DNA of 64,000 nt from Salinivibrio sharmensis (GCF_001995985.1 NZ_MUFC01000008.1:1249-65248); one strand, 5' to 3'. Numbered from the stretch's first letter, positions 17,639 through 27,304 are shown. The notes: generated by a model not told the origin, from the sequence alone. A program made the numbers and translations.

Positions 17639-17670
17639 CCGCGTCAAACAAAGGTGTAATAAGCGGTAAT

Positions 17671-18363
17671 ATGCGAATAGATAAATTTTTATGTGAAACC
17701 CTAGGGGTGACACGCAAGCAGGCTGGACGCGTCCTTAAAAGTGAATGTGTGACCATCAATGGTGACGTGGTCAAATCAGGGGCGATCAAAGTGAGCGAAG
17801 GCGCGGAAGTCGCGTTTGAAGGACGTGTGCTGACCTTATCAGGCCCGCGCTATTTTATGATGCACAAGCCTGCTGGCGTGGTGTGTTCGCATGAGGATGC
17901 GTTTAATCCGACGGTCTTTGTATTGCTCGATGAAGTCAATGCGGAAAAGCTACACATTGCCGGTCGCCTGGATGCAGACACAACGGGACTGCTGCTGTTT
18001 ACAGATGACGGTCAGTGGTCACATCGTATTACCTCACCCAAGCATCAGTGCACCAAAACCTATCGTGTGTGGTTAGTTGATCCGATTAGTCCTGAGACTG
18101 CCCCTGCATTTAAAGAAGGGGTTATGCTGCATGGCGAGAAGCAACCGACGCTACCGGCCACCCTCGAGAAAGTTAATGATTACGAGGCACTGCTCACTAT
18201 CCAAGAGGGCAAGTACCATCAAGTAAAACGCATGTTTGCTGCCATGGGCAATAAGGTCGATGCGTTGCATCGAGAGTCAATCGGTGACTTGGAATTAGAC
18301 GAAGACTTAGAGCCTGGTGAGTATCGTCCATTAACAGACCAAGAGATCGCGTTACTGGGTTAA
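17671..18363 (+). CDS. rsuA: 16S rRNA pseudouridine(516) synthase RsuA
   Basis: The product has 230 residues (E. coli RsuA 231). An N-terminal S4 RNA-binding domain (residues 1-60, MRIDKFLCETLGVTRKQA) is followed by the pseudouridine synthase domain with GRLDADTTGLLLFT, catalytic D101. Later KTYRVWL and EGKYHQVKRMFAAMGN blocks fit the RsuA branch. It isomerises U516 in helix 18 of 16S rRNA during 30S assembly. It is monocistronic with a strong terminator. Confidence 0.94.
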   Translation: MRIDKFLCETLGVTRKQAGRVLKSECVTINGDVVKSGAIKVSEGAEVAFEGRVLTLSGPRYFMMHKPAGVVCSHEDAFNPTVFVLLDEVNAEKLHIAGRLDADTTGLLLFTDDGQWSHRITSPKHQCTKTYRVWLVDPISPETAPAFKEGVMLHGEKQPTLPATLEKVNDYEALLTIQEGKYHQVKRMFAAMGNKVDALHRESIGDLELDEDLEPGEYRPLTDQEIALLG

Positions 18364-18413
18364 CGCAGGAGACTGGTTAGCCCCGTCATTGTTGGTTCTC
18401 GGTGAGTAACGGT

Positions 18414-18440
18414 AAGCACAGCATGGGCTGTGCTTTTTTA
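18414..18440 (+). terminator. Terminator of rsuA
   Basis: AGCACAGC (18415-18422), ATGG loop, GCTGTGCT (18427-18434) and a T6 run form a textbook intrinsic terminator about 50 nt after the stop codon. Confidence 0.9.
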
Positions 18441-18578
18441 TTGCTCATCTAAAAGCATGTGTTACGACAAGGTGACCAAAAGAAAGACATTCTTTCCCAC
18501 GGCGACACAATAAATTGTTACACTTTGACCACGCTCACGTTATTTCCCTTTGTCCTGTCTTTTACGTTAAGGAGAGTT

Positions 18579-19787
18579 ATGTCGCAATCATCGGCTGTCA
18601 CGTCGTCCCCGACTCAATTAAGCTGGCTTTTGATCTTGGTCCTAGGCGCGATTGCGGCGCTGACACCGTTAGCGATCGACATGTACCTCCCGGCGATGCC
18701 AGCGATTGCTGCCGACTTAAATGCACCAAGTAGCGCGGTGAAGTCCACCTTGGTCGCGTACACGGCCGGTTTTGCCATTGGACAGCTCTTTCATGGCCCG
18801 ATCTCTGACAGTTATGGCCGTAAACCAGTGATGCTGGCCGGTGTGGCACTGTTTTTCATTTGTGCGGTGGTCAGTGCGATGGCCCAAGATATAGACGTAC
18901 TGACATTTGTGCGTGCAACGCAAGGATTTGCGGGGGCCGCTGCCGCGGTCATTATTCAAGCCTTGGTGCGTGATATGTTTGAGCGCGAAGAGTTTGCGCG
19001 CACCATGTCTTTTATCACCTTGGTGATGACGATTGCGCCTTTAGCGGCACCGATGATTGGTGGCTATTTGCTCACTTGGTTTGATTGGCGCGCGATCTTT
19101 TGGGTACTGGCTGGTTGGGCGTGTTTTGTGATGCTTTGCATTATTGTTCGGATCCCTGAAACCTTACCTAAACACAATCGTCCGCCTATGCGTATTGGCG
19201 CGTCATTGCGTAACTATGCCCGCATGCTCAAAACACCGTTTGCCGTAGGAATGATCTTCTGCTCAGGGTTTTCCTTTGCTGGGATGTTCTCTTTCTTAAC
19301 CGCAGGCTCATTTGTTTACATTGATTATTACGGTGTGAGCGCGAAGATGTTTGGCTACTTGTTCGCGTTAAACATTGTCTGTCTGATTGTGATGACCTTT
19401 ATTAATGGCCGTTTGGTGCGCAAAATGGGCTCGCATTGGATGCTGCGCTTAGGGCTGGGTTTACAGCTTGCGGCTGGTATAGCGATTGCTGTGTTCCAAT
19501 GGTTAGATGTTGGGCTTTGGGGCACCGTAATTCCAGTGATGATGTACGTTGGCGTGATTTCGACCATTGGCAGTAATAGCATGGCGTGTTTGTTAGCTTG
19601 CTACCCGCAAATGGCAGGAACGGCCTCTTCATTGGCGGGGACGATGCGGTTTGGTATTGGCTCGTTGGTTGGTGCGGGCGTGGCGGTTGCCTCTGATGGC
19701 ACGCCGTGGGGCATGGTTGGCGCGATTGCGATTTGTGCGATACTCTCTGCCGCTTTCTATTGGCTATTAGCAAGCAAAGAACCATGA
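18579..19787 (+). CDS. Bcr/CflA-type MFS drug exporter
   Basis: This is a 402-residue, 12-helix major facilitator. TM1 carries LTPLAIDMYLPAMPAIA, the Bcr/CflA hallmark. The loop 2-3 motif GPISDSYGRKPVML and the exporter motif C region in TM5 (APLAAPMIGGYLL) place it in the DHA1 group. Family members expel bicyclomycin, chloramphenicol and other compounds using protons; the natural substrate is unknown. ATG 18579 has AAGGAG just upstream; the 40 open codons before it have no ribosome site. The stop overlaps the next start (ATGA at 19784-19787), so the two genes are translationally coupled. Confidence 0.9.
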   Translation: MSQSSAVTSSPTQLSWLLILVLGAIAALTPLAIDMYLPAMPAIAADLNAPSSAVKSTLVAYTAGFAIGQLFHGPISDSYGRKPVMLAGVALFFICAVVSAMAQDIDVLTFVRATQGFAGAAAAVIIQALVRDMFEREEFARTMSFITLVMTIAPLAAPMIGGYLLTWFDWRAIFWVLAGWACFVMLCIIVRIPETLPKHNRPPMRIGASLRNYARMLKTPFAVGMIFCSGFSFAGMFSFLTAGSFVYIDYYGVSAKMFGYLFALNIVCLIVMTFINGRLVRKMGSHWMLRLGLGLQLAAGIAIAVFQWLDVGLWGTVIPVMMYVGVISTIGSNSMACLLACYPQMAGTASSLAGTMRFGIGSLVGAGVAVASDGTPWGMVGAIAICAILSAAFYWLLASKEP

Positions 19788-20425
19788 GTTATGTCACCGA
19801 AATTCAAACTGTGATGGCCGCCGCCTTTGACGATCTCGCGGCAGCGATCGCTGCCAAAAAAGTGGTTGATGCGCCCAACGCGCGAGAGGCGTTTCTTGGT
19901 CGTTGGGTGGCGCAAGCGGTGAAGCAGCAACGTTTTCATCACAGTGTAAAAGCGGACTTACAACGTTGGACACAACGTGCCCGCAGTGCCGGCACGCAGG
20001 CGGGTCTCGGCGCTGAATTTGCTCAAATCCAAACAGTGTATGCCGAGTGGTTTCCGGTTAGCGAACCTGCCAAGCCTGTCCACAAATCGCAATTACAGCA
20101 GTGGATTGATTGTGCGGTTGAAGCGGGTTGGTGCGTGCATACACAAGATAAGATTGACCGAAAAGTGAAAATCATATCGGGTGGACAGCATTCAATGGCC
20201 GTGTGTCCAGGCGCGATGCACACGGCGTTTGATGATGAGCAGCACTTGGTCTCACCACTGAGTGTTTATGTGCGAGGGCCTGAGCAGGCGGTGATAGGCT
20301 GGGCGCATCAAGCGTGGATAGCACCGACCAGAGTGACGGCTTATAAATCGATCGTCAAATACCATGCTGAGTACCGTATTTGGCCAAATAATCAAGCCGA
20401 TGGCTTAATGGTCATGCCACGTTAA
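19784..20425 (+). CDS. DUF2913 family protein
   Basis: This is a 213-residue soluble protein beginning MSYVTEIQTVMAAAF. It matches the DUF2913 family typical of Vibrionaceae, with the AFLGRWVAQAVKQQRF segment near residues 35-50 and the C-terminal VTAYKSIVKYHAEYRIWPNN block. No function is known and no catalytic motif is visible. The start overlaps the MFS stop by 4 nt, and a UUCG-loop terminator follows, so it is the second gene of a two-gene operon. Confidence 0.75.
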   Translation: MSYVTEIQTVMAAAFDDLAAAIAAKKVVDAPNAREAFLGRWVAQAVKQQRFHHSVKADLQRWTQRARSAGTQAGLGAEFAQIQTVYAEWFPVSEPAKPVHKSQLQQWIDCAVEAGWCVHTQDKIDRKVKIISGGQHSMAVCPGAMHTAFDDEQHLVSPLSVYVRGPEQAVIGWAHQAWIAPTRVTAYKSIVKYHAEYRIWPNNQADGLMVMPR

Positions 20426-20447
20426 TTAACCTACATTCACTGCGCAT

Positions 20448-20470
20448 AAACCGTCTTCGGGCGGTTTTTT
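20448..20470 (+). terminator. UUCG-tetraloop terminator after the DUF2913 gene
   Basis: AAACCGTC (20448-20455) folds over a TTCG loop onto GGCGGTTT (20460-20467) and runs into a T6 tract, a very stable terminator. Confidence 0.9.
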
Positions 20471-20523
20471 CTGTTTTAAAAGCCACGTAAACTACAACGG
20501 TTCCCTCTACGCTGGAGTCTCTT

Positions 20524-21903
20524 GTGACCGCACATTCTCGCCCATTTTTTGATCCGGTTTTTTTAAAGCGCTTGCTATTAATTGCAGTGCCGATTGCACT
20601 GCAAACCATGATGTTTTCGAGCCGTAGTTTGGTCGACATCTTGATGGTGGGGCAATTGAGTGAAGCGGATGTCGCCGCCATTGGTATTGCCGGTAAAGCG
20701 ATGTTTGTCTCCTCCTTACTGATCCTTGGTGCTATGACCGGCGGCTCTATGCTGGTGGCACAATACTGGGGCGCGGGGGATCGACAAGGTTTTCGAGAGA
20801 AAACGGCTTTGACTGTCACCTTGACCAACGCCACAGCAGCGCTAAGTGCGTTTGTCTTCTGGGCGTATGCGGATGTCATCGTGGGGTTTGCCAGTGATAA
20901 TCCCACCGTTATTGCGCTGGGCCAAGACTACTTGCAAATTGCGGGTTTATCCTTGTTTTGTCTAGCCAGTGTATCAGGGTTGGCTGCCGGGCTTCGTGCC
21001 ATGCATAAGCCAGGGATCAGCACCTTTTTTAGTGGGGTCGGGATCAGTGTTAACGTGGTGCTCAACTGGGTATTTATCTTCGGTAATCTGGGTGCGCCTG
21101 AACTGGGGTCGAAAGGGGCAGCGGTGGCCACTGTCCTTAGTGGTATCGTCGAAGTCACCGCTTTGTATGCTTATCTATATCATCGCCAACATCTGGTTGC
21201 CTTCTCGTTTTCTGATTGGAAGGCCTCGCTAACGCTCGTGGCAGTAAAGCGGTTTTTGTCGCTTTCGCTACCGACGGCGTTTAACTTTTTAATGTGGTCG
21301 TCTGGCTTGTTTGTTTACCACGCAATTATCGGTCACGTTAACGAAGCGGGCCTAGCGGCGATAGCGGTTATCACTCCGGTCGAATCGCTCTCGCTATCGT
21401 TTCTCATCGGTACGGCCAATGCAGCCGCGGTGTTGGTCGGCAATAACCTAGGCGCGCAACAAACGGATACCGCTTACCATCAAGCTTGGCAAGTGGCGAT
21501 GTTTAACTTTATCGCCGGGGTGGCGATTGCCTGCGTGATGCTGATGATTCAGCCTTGGGTGTTGAGCTTCTTCCCCGCATTAACGGGTGAGACCGCACAG
21601 ATCACGGCTTATTTTTACTGGGCGATGTGTGCACTGATTATTGTTAAGACGATTCCTATGGCGATGATTGTTGGGGTACTGCGTGCTGGTGGTGATGTGC
21701 GCTACTGCCTTGGGCAAGATTTTGTTGCACAGTGGCTCATTGGTATTCCTGTGGTATTGACTGCCGCAGTGGTGTTTGAATGGCCTGTTTATTGGGTGTA
21801 TGTGCTTCTGGGGGTGGAAGAAGTGGTGAAATGGGTCGGCTCGTTGATTCGTGTAAAGTCAGGGGTTTGGCTTAACAACCTTGTCAATGATGGCCAAGGA
21901 TAA
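20524..21903 (+). CDS. MATE family efflux transporter
   Basis: The product has 459 residues with 12 predicted helices in two six-helix halves. N-terminal blocks LLLIAVPIALQTMMF and VDILMVGQLSEADVAAIGI match MatE repeats; the second half has MWSSGLFVYHAIIGHVNEAGLAAIAV. MATE pumps use Na+ or H+ to export cationic drugs. The translation start is a GTG at 20524 with GGAG at 20514-20517. Which NorM-like subgroup it belongs to is not clear. It is a separate transcription unit. Confidence 0.9.
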   Translation: MTAHSRPFFDPVFLKRLLLIAVPIALQTMMFSSRSLVDILMVGQLSEADVAAIGIAGKAMFVSSLLILGAMTGGSMLVAQYWGAGDRQGFREKTALTVTLTNATAALSAFVFWAYADVIVGFASDNPTVIALGQDYLQIAGLSLFCLASVSGLAAGLRAMHKPGISTFFSGVGISVNVVLNWVFIFGNLGAPELGSKGAAVATVLSGIVEVTALYAYLYHRQHLVAFSFSDWKASLTLVAVKRFLSLSLPTAFNFLMWSSGLFVYHAIIGHVNEAGLAAIAVITPVESLSLSFLIGTANAAAVLVGNNLGAQQTDTAYHQAWQVAMFNFIAGVAIACVMLMIQPWVLSFFPALTGETAQITAYFYWAMCALIIVKTIPMAMIVGVLRAGGDVRYCLGQDFVAQWLIGIPVVLTAAVVFEWPVYWVYVLLGVEEVVKWVGSLIRVKSGVWLNNLVNDGQG

Positions 21904-22048
21904 CAATAAATACAAATTGGGAAGCTGCCCACCGTTTTTAACGCTTTTCTCAGCCTCTTAATTGGGGTACATTGCCAAATTAGTCAAACAGTGTGACCTA
22001 GTTCTCGTTTATTGCTGTTTTTAAGACACTATAAGGGTGTGCATTGGC

Positions 22049-22720
22049 ATGTTAGCAATTAAAGGGCTGTGTAAAGGTTATCAGGACGGGAGCGACTTCC
22101 ATCCCGTGCTGCAAGGCGCCGCGATGTCGCTGTCGTCGACCAGCCAACTGGCGTTGATGGGCGAAAGTGGGTCGGGTAAAAGTACCTTGTTAAATTTGAT
22201 TGCGGGACTGGATAAACCCGACAGTGGTGAGATCTGGTTTGATGACACCCCCCTTCATCGATTGAGCGAGGCAGCACGCACGCAGTTTCGACGTCAAAAC
22301 ATCGGCTTGATCTTCCAGCAATTTAACCTGCTTCCCACACTCTCCATTGCGGATAACATTCGTTTTTGTCGCCAATTAAAAGGTTTGAAAGAAGACGGTT
22401 GTCTGTGGCGACAGATTGTCTCGCAACTGGATTTAATGCCATTACTTAATCGTTATCCGGAAGAAGTGTCTGGTGGTCAGCAGCAGCGCGCCGCCATCGC
22501 TCGCGCGTTATATATGTCGCCCAAACTGCTACTTGCCGATGAGCCAACGGGAAGTTTGGATGAGCGCAATGCGGACGCGGTGATGCGCCTGCTTATCACG
22601 CTAACCAGTCAGCAGGAAGCCGGACTGCTACTGGTGACACACAGTGATACTGTGGCCAGTTATTTGCAAGGTAGTGTGGGGCTACAAGGAGGCGTGCTCA
22701 GTGTTCGGGCCCGTCGCTAG
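22049..22720 (+). CDS. ABC transporter ATP-binding protein (LolD/MacB type)
   Basis: The product has 223 residues. Walker A is GESGSGKS (38-45), with Q-loop FQQFNLLPTL, signature VSGGQQQR, Walker B LLLADEPTGSLD and an H-loop in LVTHS. The FQQFNLLPTLS and GSLD features place it with the LolD/MacB/FtsE-type ATPases that power mechanotransmission rather than substrate passage. I chose ATG 22049 over a GTG at 22037 on family alignment. The gene overlaps the next by 20 nt, so it pairs with the FtsX-like permease; together with the AttH-like protein they form an operon. Confidence 0.9.
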   Translation: MLAIKGLCKGYQDGSDFHPVLQGAAMSLSSTSQLALMGESGSGKSTLLNLIAGLDKPDSGEIWFDDTPLHRLSEAARTQFRRQNIGLIFQQFNLLPTLSIADNIRFCRQLKGLKEDGCLWRQIVSQLDLMPLLNRYPEEVSGGQQQRAAIARALYMSPKLLLADEPTGSLDERNADAVMRLLITLTSQQEAGLLLVTHSDTVASYLQGSVGLQGGVLSVRARR

Positions 22721-25166
22721 CGCTTTATGGGGGCATTATCGCCGCCATCCGTTTCAAGTTTTTCTCGTCTGGCTCGGGTTAACTCTGGGTGTCTCTTTGC
22801 TGGTTGGCGTGTTATCGATAAACCAACATGCGCAGCAAAGTTACCGTGAAGGGGCCAAGCTTTTCAATAACCCTTATCCTTTTAGCATTCATCACACGGA
22901 ACGGACACAACGCGTGCCGCACGCGTTTTATGTTGGTCTACGCCGTCAAGGTTTGACCCAGTGTGTGCCGGTTGACCGTATCGATATTGTGACGCCGTCA
23001 CTGGATGATATCCATCTGATGGGCGTGGATACCATTGCGATGCTACCACTTCTATCTGGCCAAGCTGCCGAGAGTAGCGCCACGTTATCGCCTCTGGATG
23101 CCATCTCTGAGCCTTACCCTGTCTATGTAGGAGAAGCCATGGCTGAGCACAAAGGCTGGGAAGAGGGGCAAATGATTGAGTTGTTGGATTACCCGCCGAT
23201 CGGCCCTTTGCGCATTATCGATAATGATGCGCTGAGTATGGGCACCTACTTGGTGGCGGATATGGCGCTACTGCGTAAGCTTTCGTCTCGTACTGGGTTT
23301 ACCGAGGTGTTATGCGGGGCTTTGTCTCAATCGGAGCGACAAACAATTCGTGAAGATTTATCCTCAGCCTTGACGCTGACCAAAACCCAATCAACCCAAC
23401 TTGGCCCGCTCACCCGTGCTTTTCACTTAAATTTACTCGCGATGGGGTTATTGGCCTTTGTGGTGGGACTGTTTATTTTTTATCAGGCTATTTCCCTGTC
23501 CATGACCCAGCGCCAGCCCTTGGTCGGTAACCTGCGGCAGCTAGGCGTTGATGGACGCCAGCTCTCTGGTGTTGTGGCAACAGAGTTATTACTTTGGGTG
23601 CTACTTGGCGTGGTCAGTGGCAATGTGTTGGGTATGCTACTCGCTAACCAATTACTCCCCGCGGTTGCTACGACCTTATCTGATTTGTATGGCGCAGATA
23701 TCAATTTAGTCATGCATTGGCAGTGGCAATGGGGACTCTACAGTCTACTCCTTGCTATTTTGGGGGCAGCGATGGCGTCCGCTTGGCCGCTGGTGCGCCT
23801 CGTCAGCACATCGCCAGGGCGCTTATCACAACGGATGACCTTGATGCGTGGCACACGTCGAGAGTATGCCGTACAGGCGATTTTAGCGGTGTTGCTTGGC
23901 CTGGCGGCGTGGGGCGTATCGTATTGGGAGACCAGCCAATGGCAAGGCTTTACCTTGATTGCCTTTACCATGTTAAGTGCTGCCTTAGCGCTGCCATATT
24001 TGTGTGGCTGGCTGTTTCATACCAGCGCAGCAGCCTATGCGGGCGCGCGATGGCGATGGTTTTTCACCGATGCGGCGGCAAGTTTAAGTTACCGTGGTGT
24101 GGCGGCGATGGCATTTATGCTCGCGATTTCGGCGCATATTGGTATGGAAACCATGGTAGGTAGTTTTCGCACCAGCACTGAAACTTGGCTGCAGCAGCGC
24201 TTGGCTGCGGATGTTTATGTTCGGCCGAACCATGCCGCTCTCGATGAGATGGAAACATGGTTGGTCAACAATAAAGACGTGGCGCAGTTTTGGACCAGCT
24301 ACCGGCGTGAGCTGACGGCAAACCAAGGGCGGCTTGAAGTGCTGTCTGTAGGAAACCGTCCGTCTGAGAAACAAACGTTGGCGATGAAGGCGGCTCAACC
24401 TGATTATTGGGCACAAGTGCACCAAGAACGTGCCGTATTACTCAGCGAGGCGTTAGCGGCTAAATTTGGCGTGGGTGTGGGGGAGAGCATCAACCTTCCC
24501 GCGCCGATGGGCGAGCGCTGGCAGGTCGCTGGGATCTATTACGATTATGGCAACCCCTACGGCCAGCTTGTGGTGTCTACACGCAGTGATGCGGGACAAT
24601 GGCTAAAGCAAGGCCGATCATCGCTGGCGGTGGTCCTGAATCAGGACACGCAAACCGAGCAATTTGTTGATCGCATCAATCACCGTTTTTCGCTGACCAC
24701 CGGGCAGGTGCAAAACCAAGCGGATATCATGCGTTATGCCATGCGTATCTTTGATCGCACGTTTACTGTGACGGAAAGCTTGTGTGCACTGATGTTGGTT
24801 GTCGCGATATGTGGGTTGTTCTTTTCGACCTTGGCGACAGAGCTATCGCGCCAACGGCAATATAGCTTGCTACGTTACCTTGGCCTGTCAGGGCGCGAGC
24901 TCATTGCGCTCGGGGGAGGACAGTTGGTGCTGCTTGGCCTCACCAGTGCGCTGATTGCTATCCCGTTGGGGCTTGTACTGGCGGGCATGTTGATCCATGT
25001 TGTCCTGAAAGCATCGTTTGGGTGGACCATGACCATGAGCTTCTTCCCGATCAGCTATGCCACCACGATCGGGCTTTCCATGTTGGCGCTTATGGTTGCA
25101 GGGGCTTGGCCAGTTTATCGCATGCTAAAACGCACCGCGGCGGCGTCGTTGCGTGATGCGCAGTAA
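22701..25166 (+). CDS. FtsX-like ABC transporter permease, two FtsX domains
   Basis: This is an 821-residue membrane protein. It has one N-terminal helix (LGLTLGVSLLVGVLSIN), a large periplasmic domain (to about 230), a first FtsX domain with three helices, further helices midway (LAVLLGLAAWGVSYW and LGLALPYL-like segments), a second periplasmic domain and a C-terminal FtsX domain ending near VYRMLKRT. This doubled plan is found in AttF/AttG-like and YbbP-like permeases. The start is GTG 22701 with AAGGAGG eight bases upstream, inside the ATPase gene. Its probable role is lipid or lipoprotein handling at the inner membrane with the ATPase; the substrate is unknown. Confidence 0.85.
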   Translation: MFGPVASALWGHYRRHPFQVFLVWLGLTLGVSLLVGVLSINQHAQQSYREGAKLFNNPYPFSIHHTERTQRVPHAFYVGLRRQGLTQCVPVDRIDIVTPSLDDIHLMGVDTIAMLPLLSGQAAESSATLSPLDAISEPYPVYVGEAMAEHKGWEEGQMIELLDYPPIGPLRIIDNDALSMGTYLVADMALLRKLSSRTGFTEVLCGALSQSERQTIREDLSSALTLTKTQSTQLGPLTRAFHLNLLAMGLLAFVVGLFIFYQAISLSMTQRQPLVGNLRQLGVDGRQLSGVVATELLLWVLLGVVSGNVLGMLLANQLLPAVATTLSDLYGADINLVMHWQWQWGLYSLLLAILGAAMASAWPLVRLVSTSPGRLSQRMTLMRGTRREYAVQAILAVLLGLAAWGVSYWETSQWQGFTLIAFTMLSAALALPYLCGWLFHTSAAAYAGARWRWFFTDAAASLSYRGVAAMAFMLAISAHIGMETMVGSFRTSTETWLQQRLAADVYVRPNHAALDEMETWLVNNKDVAQFWTSYRRELTANQGRLEVLSVGNRPSEKQTLAMKAAQPDYWAQVHQERAVLLSEALAAKFGVGVGESINLPAPMGERWQVAGIYYDYGNPYGQLVVSTRSDAGQWLKQGRSSLAVVLNQDTQTEQFVDRINHRFSLTTGQVQNQADIMRYAMRIFDRTFTVTESLCALMLVVAICGLFFSTLATELSRQRQYSLLRYLGLSGRELIALGGGQLVLLGLTSALIAIPLGLVLAGMLIHVVLKASFGWTMTMSFFPISYATTIGLSMLALMVAGAWPVYRMLKRTAAASLRDAQ

Positions 25167-25181
25167 AAAAGAGGCAGTGAA

Positions 25182-26294
25182 GTGATTCAGCGATGGAAGC
25201 GGAAAATGATACGTTCATTGTTAGGAGGCGGAGTGATCATCGCGCTCGGCGCGCTGGTATGGTGGGGTCAGCAGCCTGCATCGTCTCCTGAACCCAGTGG
25301 AACTTTTGCCGTTTTTGATTCGCAAAGTGGCTTTGCCCCTGTAACCCCAGACCACACACCTACCTATCCCCAAGACATGGCGGCACACTCAGACTTTGCC
25401 ACTGAATGGTGGTATTTGACCGCGACCTTAACCGACGCTAATGGACAAGCGTATGGCGTGCAATGGACATTGTTTCGCCGCGCATTAGCACCGGATCGTA
25501 AAGAAGGATGGGCGAGTCAGCAGCTGTATATGGCGCACGTCGCTATCACGAGCGATGATAAACAATGGGAGTCGGAGCGCTTTGCCCGTGGTGGGATTGC
25601 TCAAGCAGGAGTGACGTTGTCACCTTTTGAGGCTTGGTTAGACGACTGGCAGTGGCAGGGCGGTAAACAACCTTTTCCAGCCACTGTGCGTGCAATGTGG
25701 CCTACGCAAGGTAAGCCAGTCGGCTTTACGTTGGAGGTGCGCGAAAATGGACAACAGGTCAAGCACGGTGAAGAAGGATATAGTATCCGTCATGCCAGTC
25801 AGCCGTCGGCCTCGTATTATTTTTCTTTGCCACAGCTAACCATCAAGGGGGCGCTAACCATTGCGGGTGAGACTATTCCTGTGACAGGCAAAGGCTGGTT
25901 TGATAAGGAGTGGTCGAGCGGTGCGATGGCTGCCGATCAAACGGGATGGGATTGGTTTGGGCTTAACTTAGATGATGGCCGTGCGTTAATGGTTACTCAG
26001 ATACGCGGTACGGAGCCGTTTATGTTTGGATCGTTACTGTATCCTGATGGCCGAGTAGTGACGCTAAGCCAGGATGATATTCGTATGCTGCCGGTCAGCC
26101 ATGCCAAGATGGCGGAGGGCGCTAACTTGCCGATTCGTTGGCAGATCAAAGTGCCTAGTGAGGACATTAGCCTTACCACTCAACCGCTTAACCCACAGAG
26201 CTGGATGGACTTGAGTTTTCCCTATTGGGAAGGGCCTGTGGAAGTGCATGGCAGTGCCACAGGCCGTGGCTTTATGGAAGCGACAGGCTATTAA
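25182..26294 (+). CDS. AttH/CrtC-like lipocalin-fold protein
   Basis: This is a 370-residue protein with an N-terminal membrane anchor or signal (RSLLGGGVIIALGALVWW, about 10-29). The body matches the AttH/CrtC domain: HSDFATEWWYLTATL, a central GKGWFDKEWSS motif and DWFGLNLDDGRALM. It is predicted to be a beta-rich double lipocalin fold on the periplasmic face. Relatives include carotenoid hydratases (CrtC) and AttH, but the nearby permease makes lipophilic-ligand binding in the envelope more likely than carotenoid work. It begins with GTG (25182), 15 nt after the permease. Its last 4 nt overlap the last codons of the convergent cra gene. Confidence 0.82.
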   Translation: MIQRWKRKMIRSLLGGGVIIALGALVWWGQQPASSPEPSGTFAVFDSQSGFAPVTPDHTPTYPQDMAAHSDFATEWWYLTATLTDANGQAYGVQWTLFRRALAPDRKEGWASQQLYMAHVAITSDDKQWESERFARGGIAQAGVTLSPFEAWLDDWQWQGGKQPFPATVRAMWPTQGKPVGFTLEVRENGQQVKHGEEGYSIRHASQPSASYYFSLPQLTIKGALTIAGETIPVTGKGWFDKEWSSGAMAADQTGWDWFGLNLDDGRALMVTQIRGTEPFMFGSLLYPDGRVVTLSQDDIRMLPVSHAKMAEGANLPIRWQIKVPSEDISLTTQPLNPQSWMDLSFPYWEGPVEVHGSATGRGFMEATGY

Positions 26295-27304
26295 CCCAGT
26301 CCGACCCAAGCTTGTGTTTGATGGGGGCGCCAAATCGGTTGGCGTTCAACCGTGATAACCCCAGGATGATTGTCTCCTTGTGCGGCCGATACCGCGAGAC
26401 TGAGCGCCGCGTCGCTAATGGCTTCAAATTGTTGAGGGAGAGACTGCACGCCGAAAGGAAGAAAATCGAGGATGCGGCTGTCACCAAAGGTGGCAAAATA
26501 CAGCGCAGTGGGGGCGATACCGGTTTGCCTGATCGCGTCCAGTACCCCTTCACAAAGTGTGAAGGATGTGGTGAGTAAGGCATCGGGTAAGTCACCGGCT
26601 TCAATCCACTCTGTCATGAGCCTTTGTCCCTCAGCACGGCTAAAAGCTTGGCCGTAACGCAGTTGTCCATCTACGCCTCGTGCCGCTAACGCAGCCCGAA
26701 AGCCGTTCTCCCTGTCTTGTGAAATCGCCAGCGATGGGACGGCACCAATCAGTCCTGCTTGATAGACATCCGTTGGAGCAATTAACATCTCGGTGAGCTG
26801 GTAAGCGCCTTTTTCATCATCACTCAGCACATTCGCGAATTGGCTAGCATCCAGCCCGCGGTCAATGGCAACGATGGGAGTGCCTTGCTGTTGTAATTTG
26901 GGATAGAAGGTATTATCTGCAGGCAAACAAGAGGCCACGATTAACGCATCAATTTTCCTGGAGACGAGGGTTTCAGCCACTATTTTTTCCCGCTCTGGAT
27001 CGTCATCAGAGCCCGTGATAATAACCTGATAGCCCTGATCGTGGGCTTTTCGTTCAAACAGTTTTGCCAGCGTGGCGTAACTGGTGTTCGCCAAGTCAGG
27101 AACGACTAAACCAAGTGTTTGTGTGGTGCCTGCACGCAAGGCTGTGGCGGCGCGGTTCGGCTGATAATTGTGTTGTTCTACCACCGCCATCACGCGTGCT
27201 CGCGTTTTTTCACTGATCCGATAACGGTCGGCTTTGCCATTAATCACGTAACTTGCCGTTGTGCGTGATACACCGGCAAGACGGGCAATTTCATCAAGCT
27301 TCAT
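26291..27304 (-). CDS. cra: Catabolite repressor/activator Cra (FruR), LacI family
   Basis: The product has 337 residues (E. coli Cra 334). The N-terminal helix-turn-helix is MKLDEIARLAGVSRTTASYV, with hinge region YQPNRAATALRAGTTQTLG, then a periplasmic-binding-like sensor core that in this family binds fructose 1-phosphate. AAGGA precedes ATG 27304. It is divergent from fruBKA with Cra sites between them, so it should control both. In E. coli Cra represses fru; in V. cholerae FruR with fructose 1-phosphate has been reported to help RNA polymerase bind, so the sign of control here is open. Confidence 0.92.
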   Translation of the reverse strand: MKLDEIARLAGVSRTTASYVINGKADRYRISEKTRARVMAVVEQHNYQPNRAATALRAGTTQTLGLVVPDLANTSYATLAKLFERKAHDQGYQVIITGSDDDPEREKIVAETLVSRKIDALIVASCLPADNTFYPKLQQQGTPIVAIDRGLDASQFANVLSDDEKGAYQLTEMLIAPTDVYQAGLIGAVPSLAISQDRENGFRAALAARGVDGQLRYGQAFSRAEGQRLMTEWIEAGDLPDALLTTSFTLCEGVLDAIRQTGIAPTALYFATFGDSRILDFLPFGVQSLPQQFEAISDAALSLAVSAAQGDNHPGVITVERQPIWRPHQTQAWVGLG

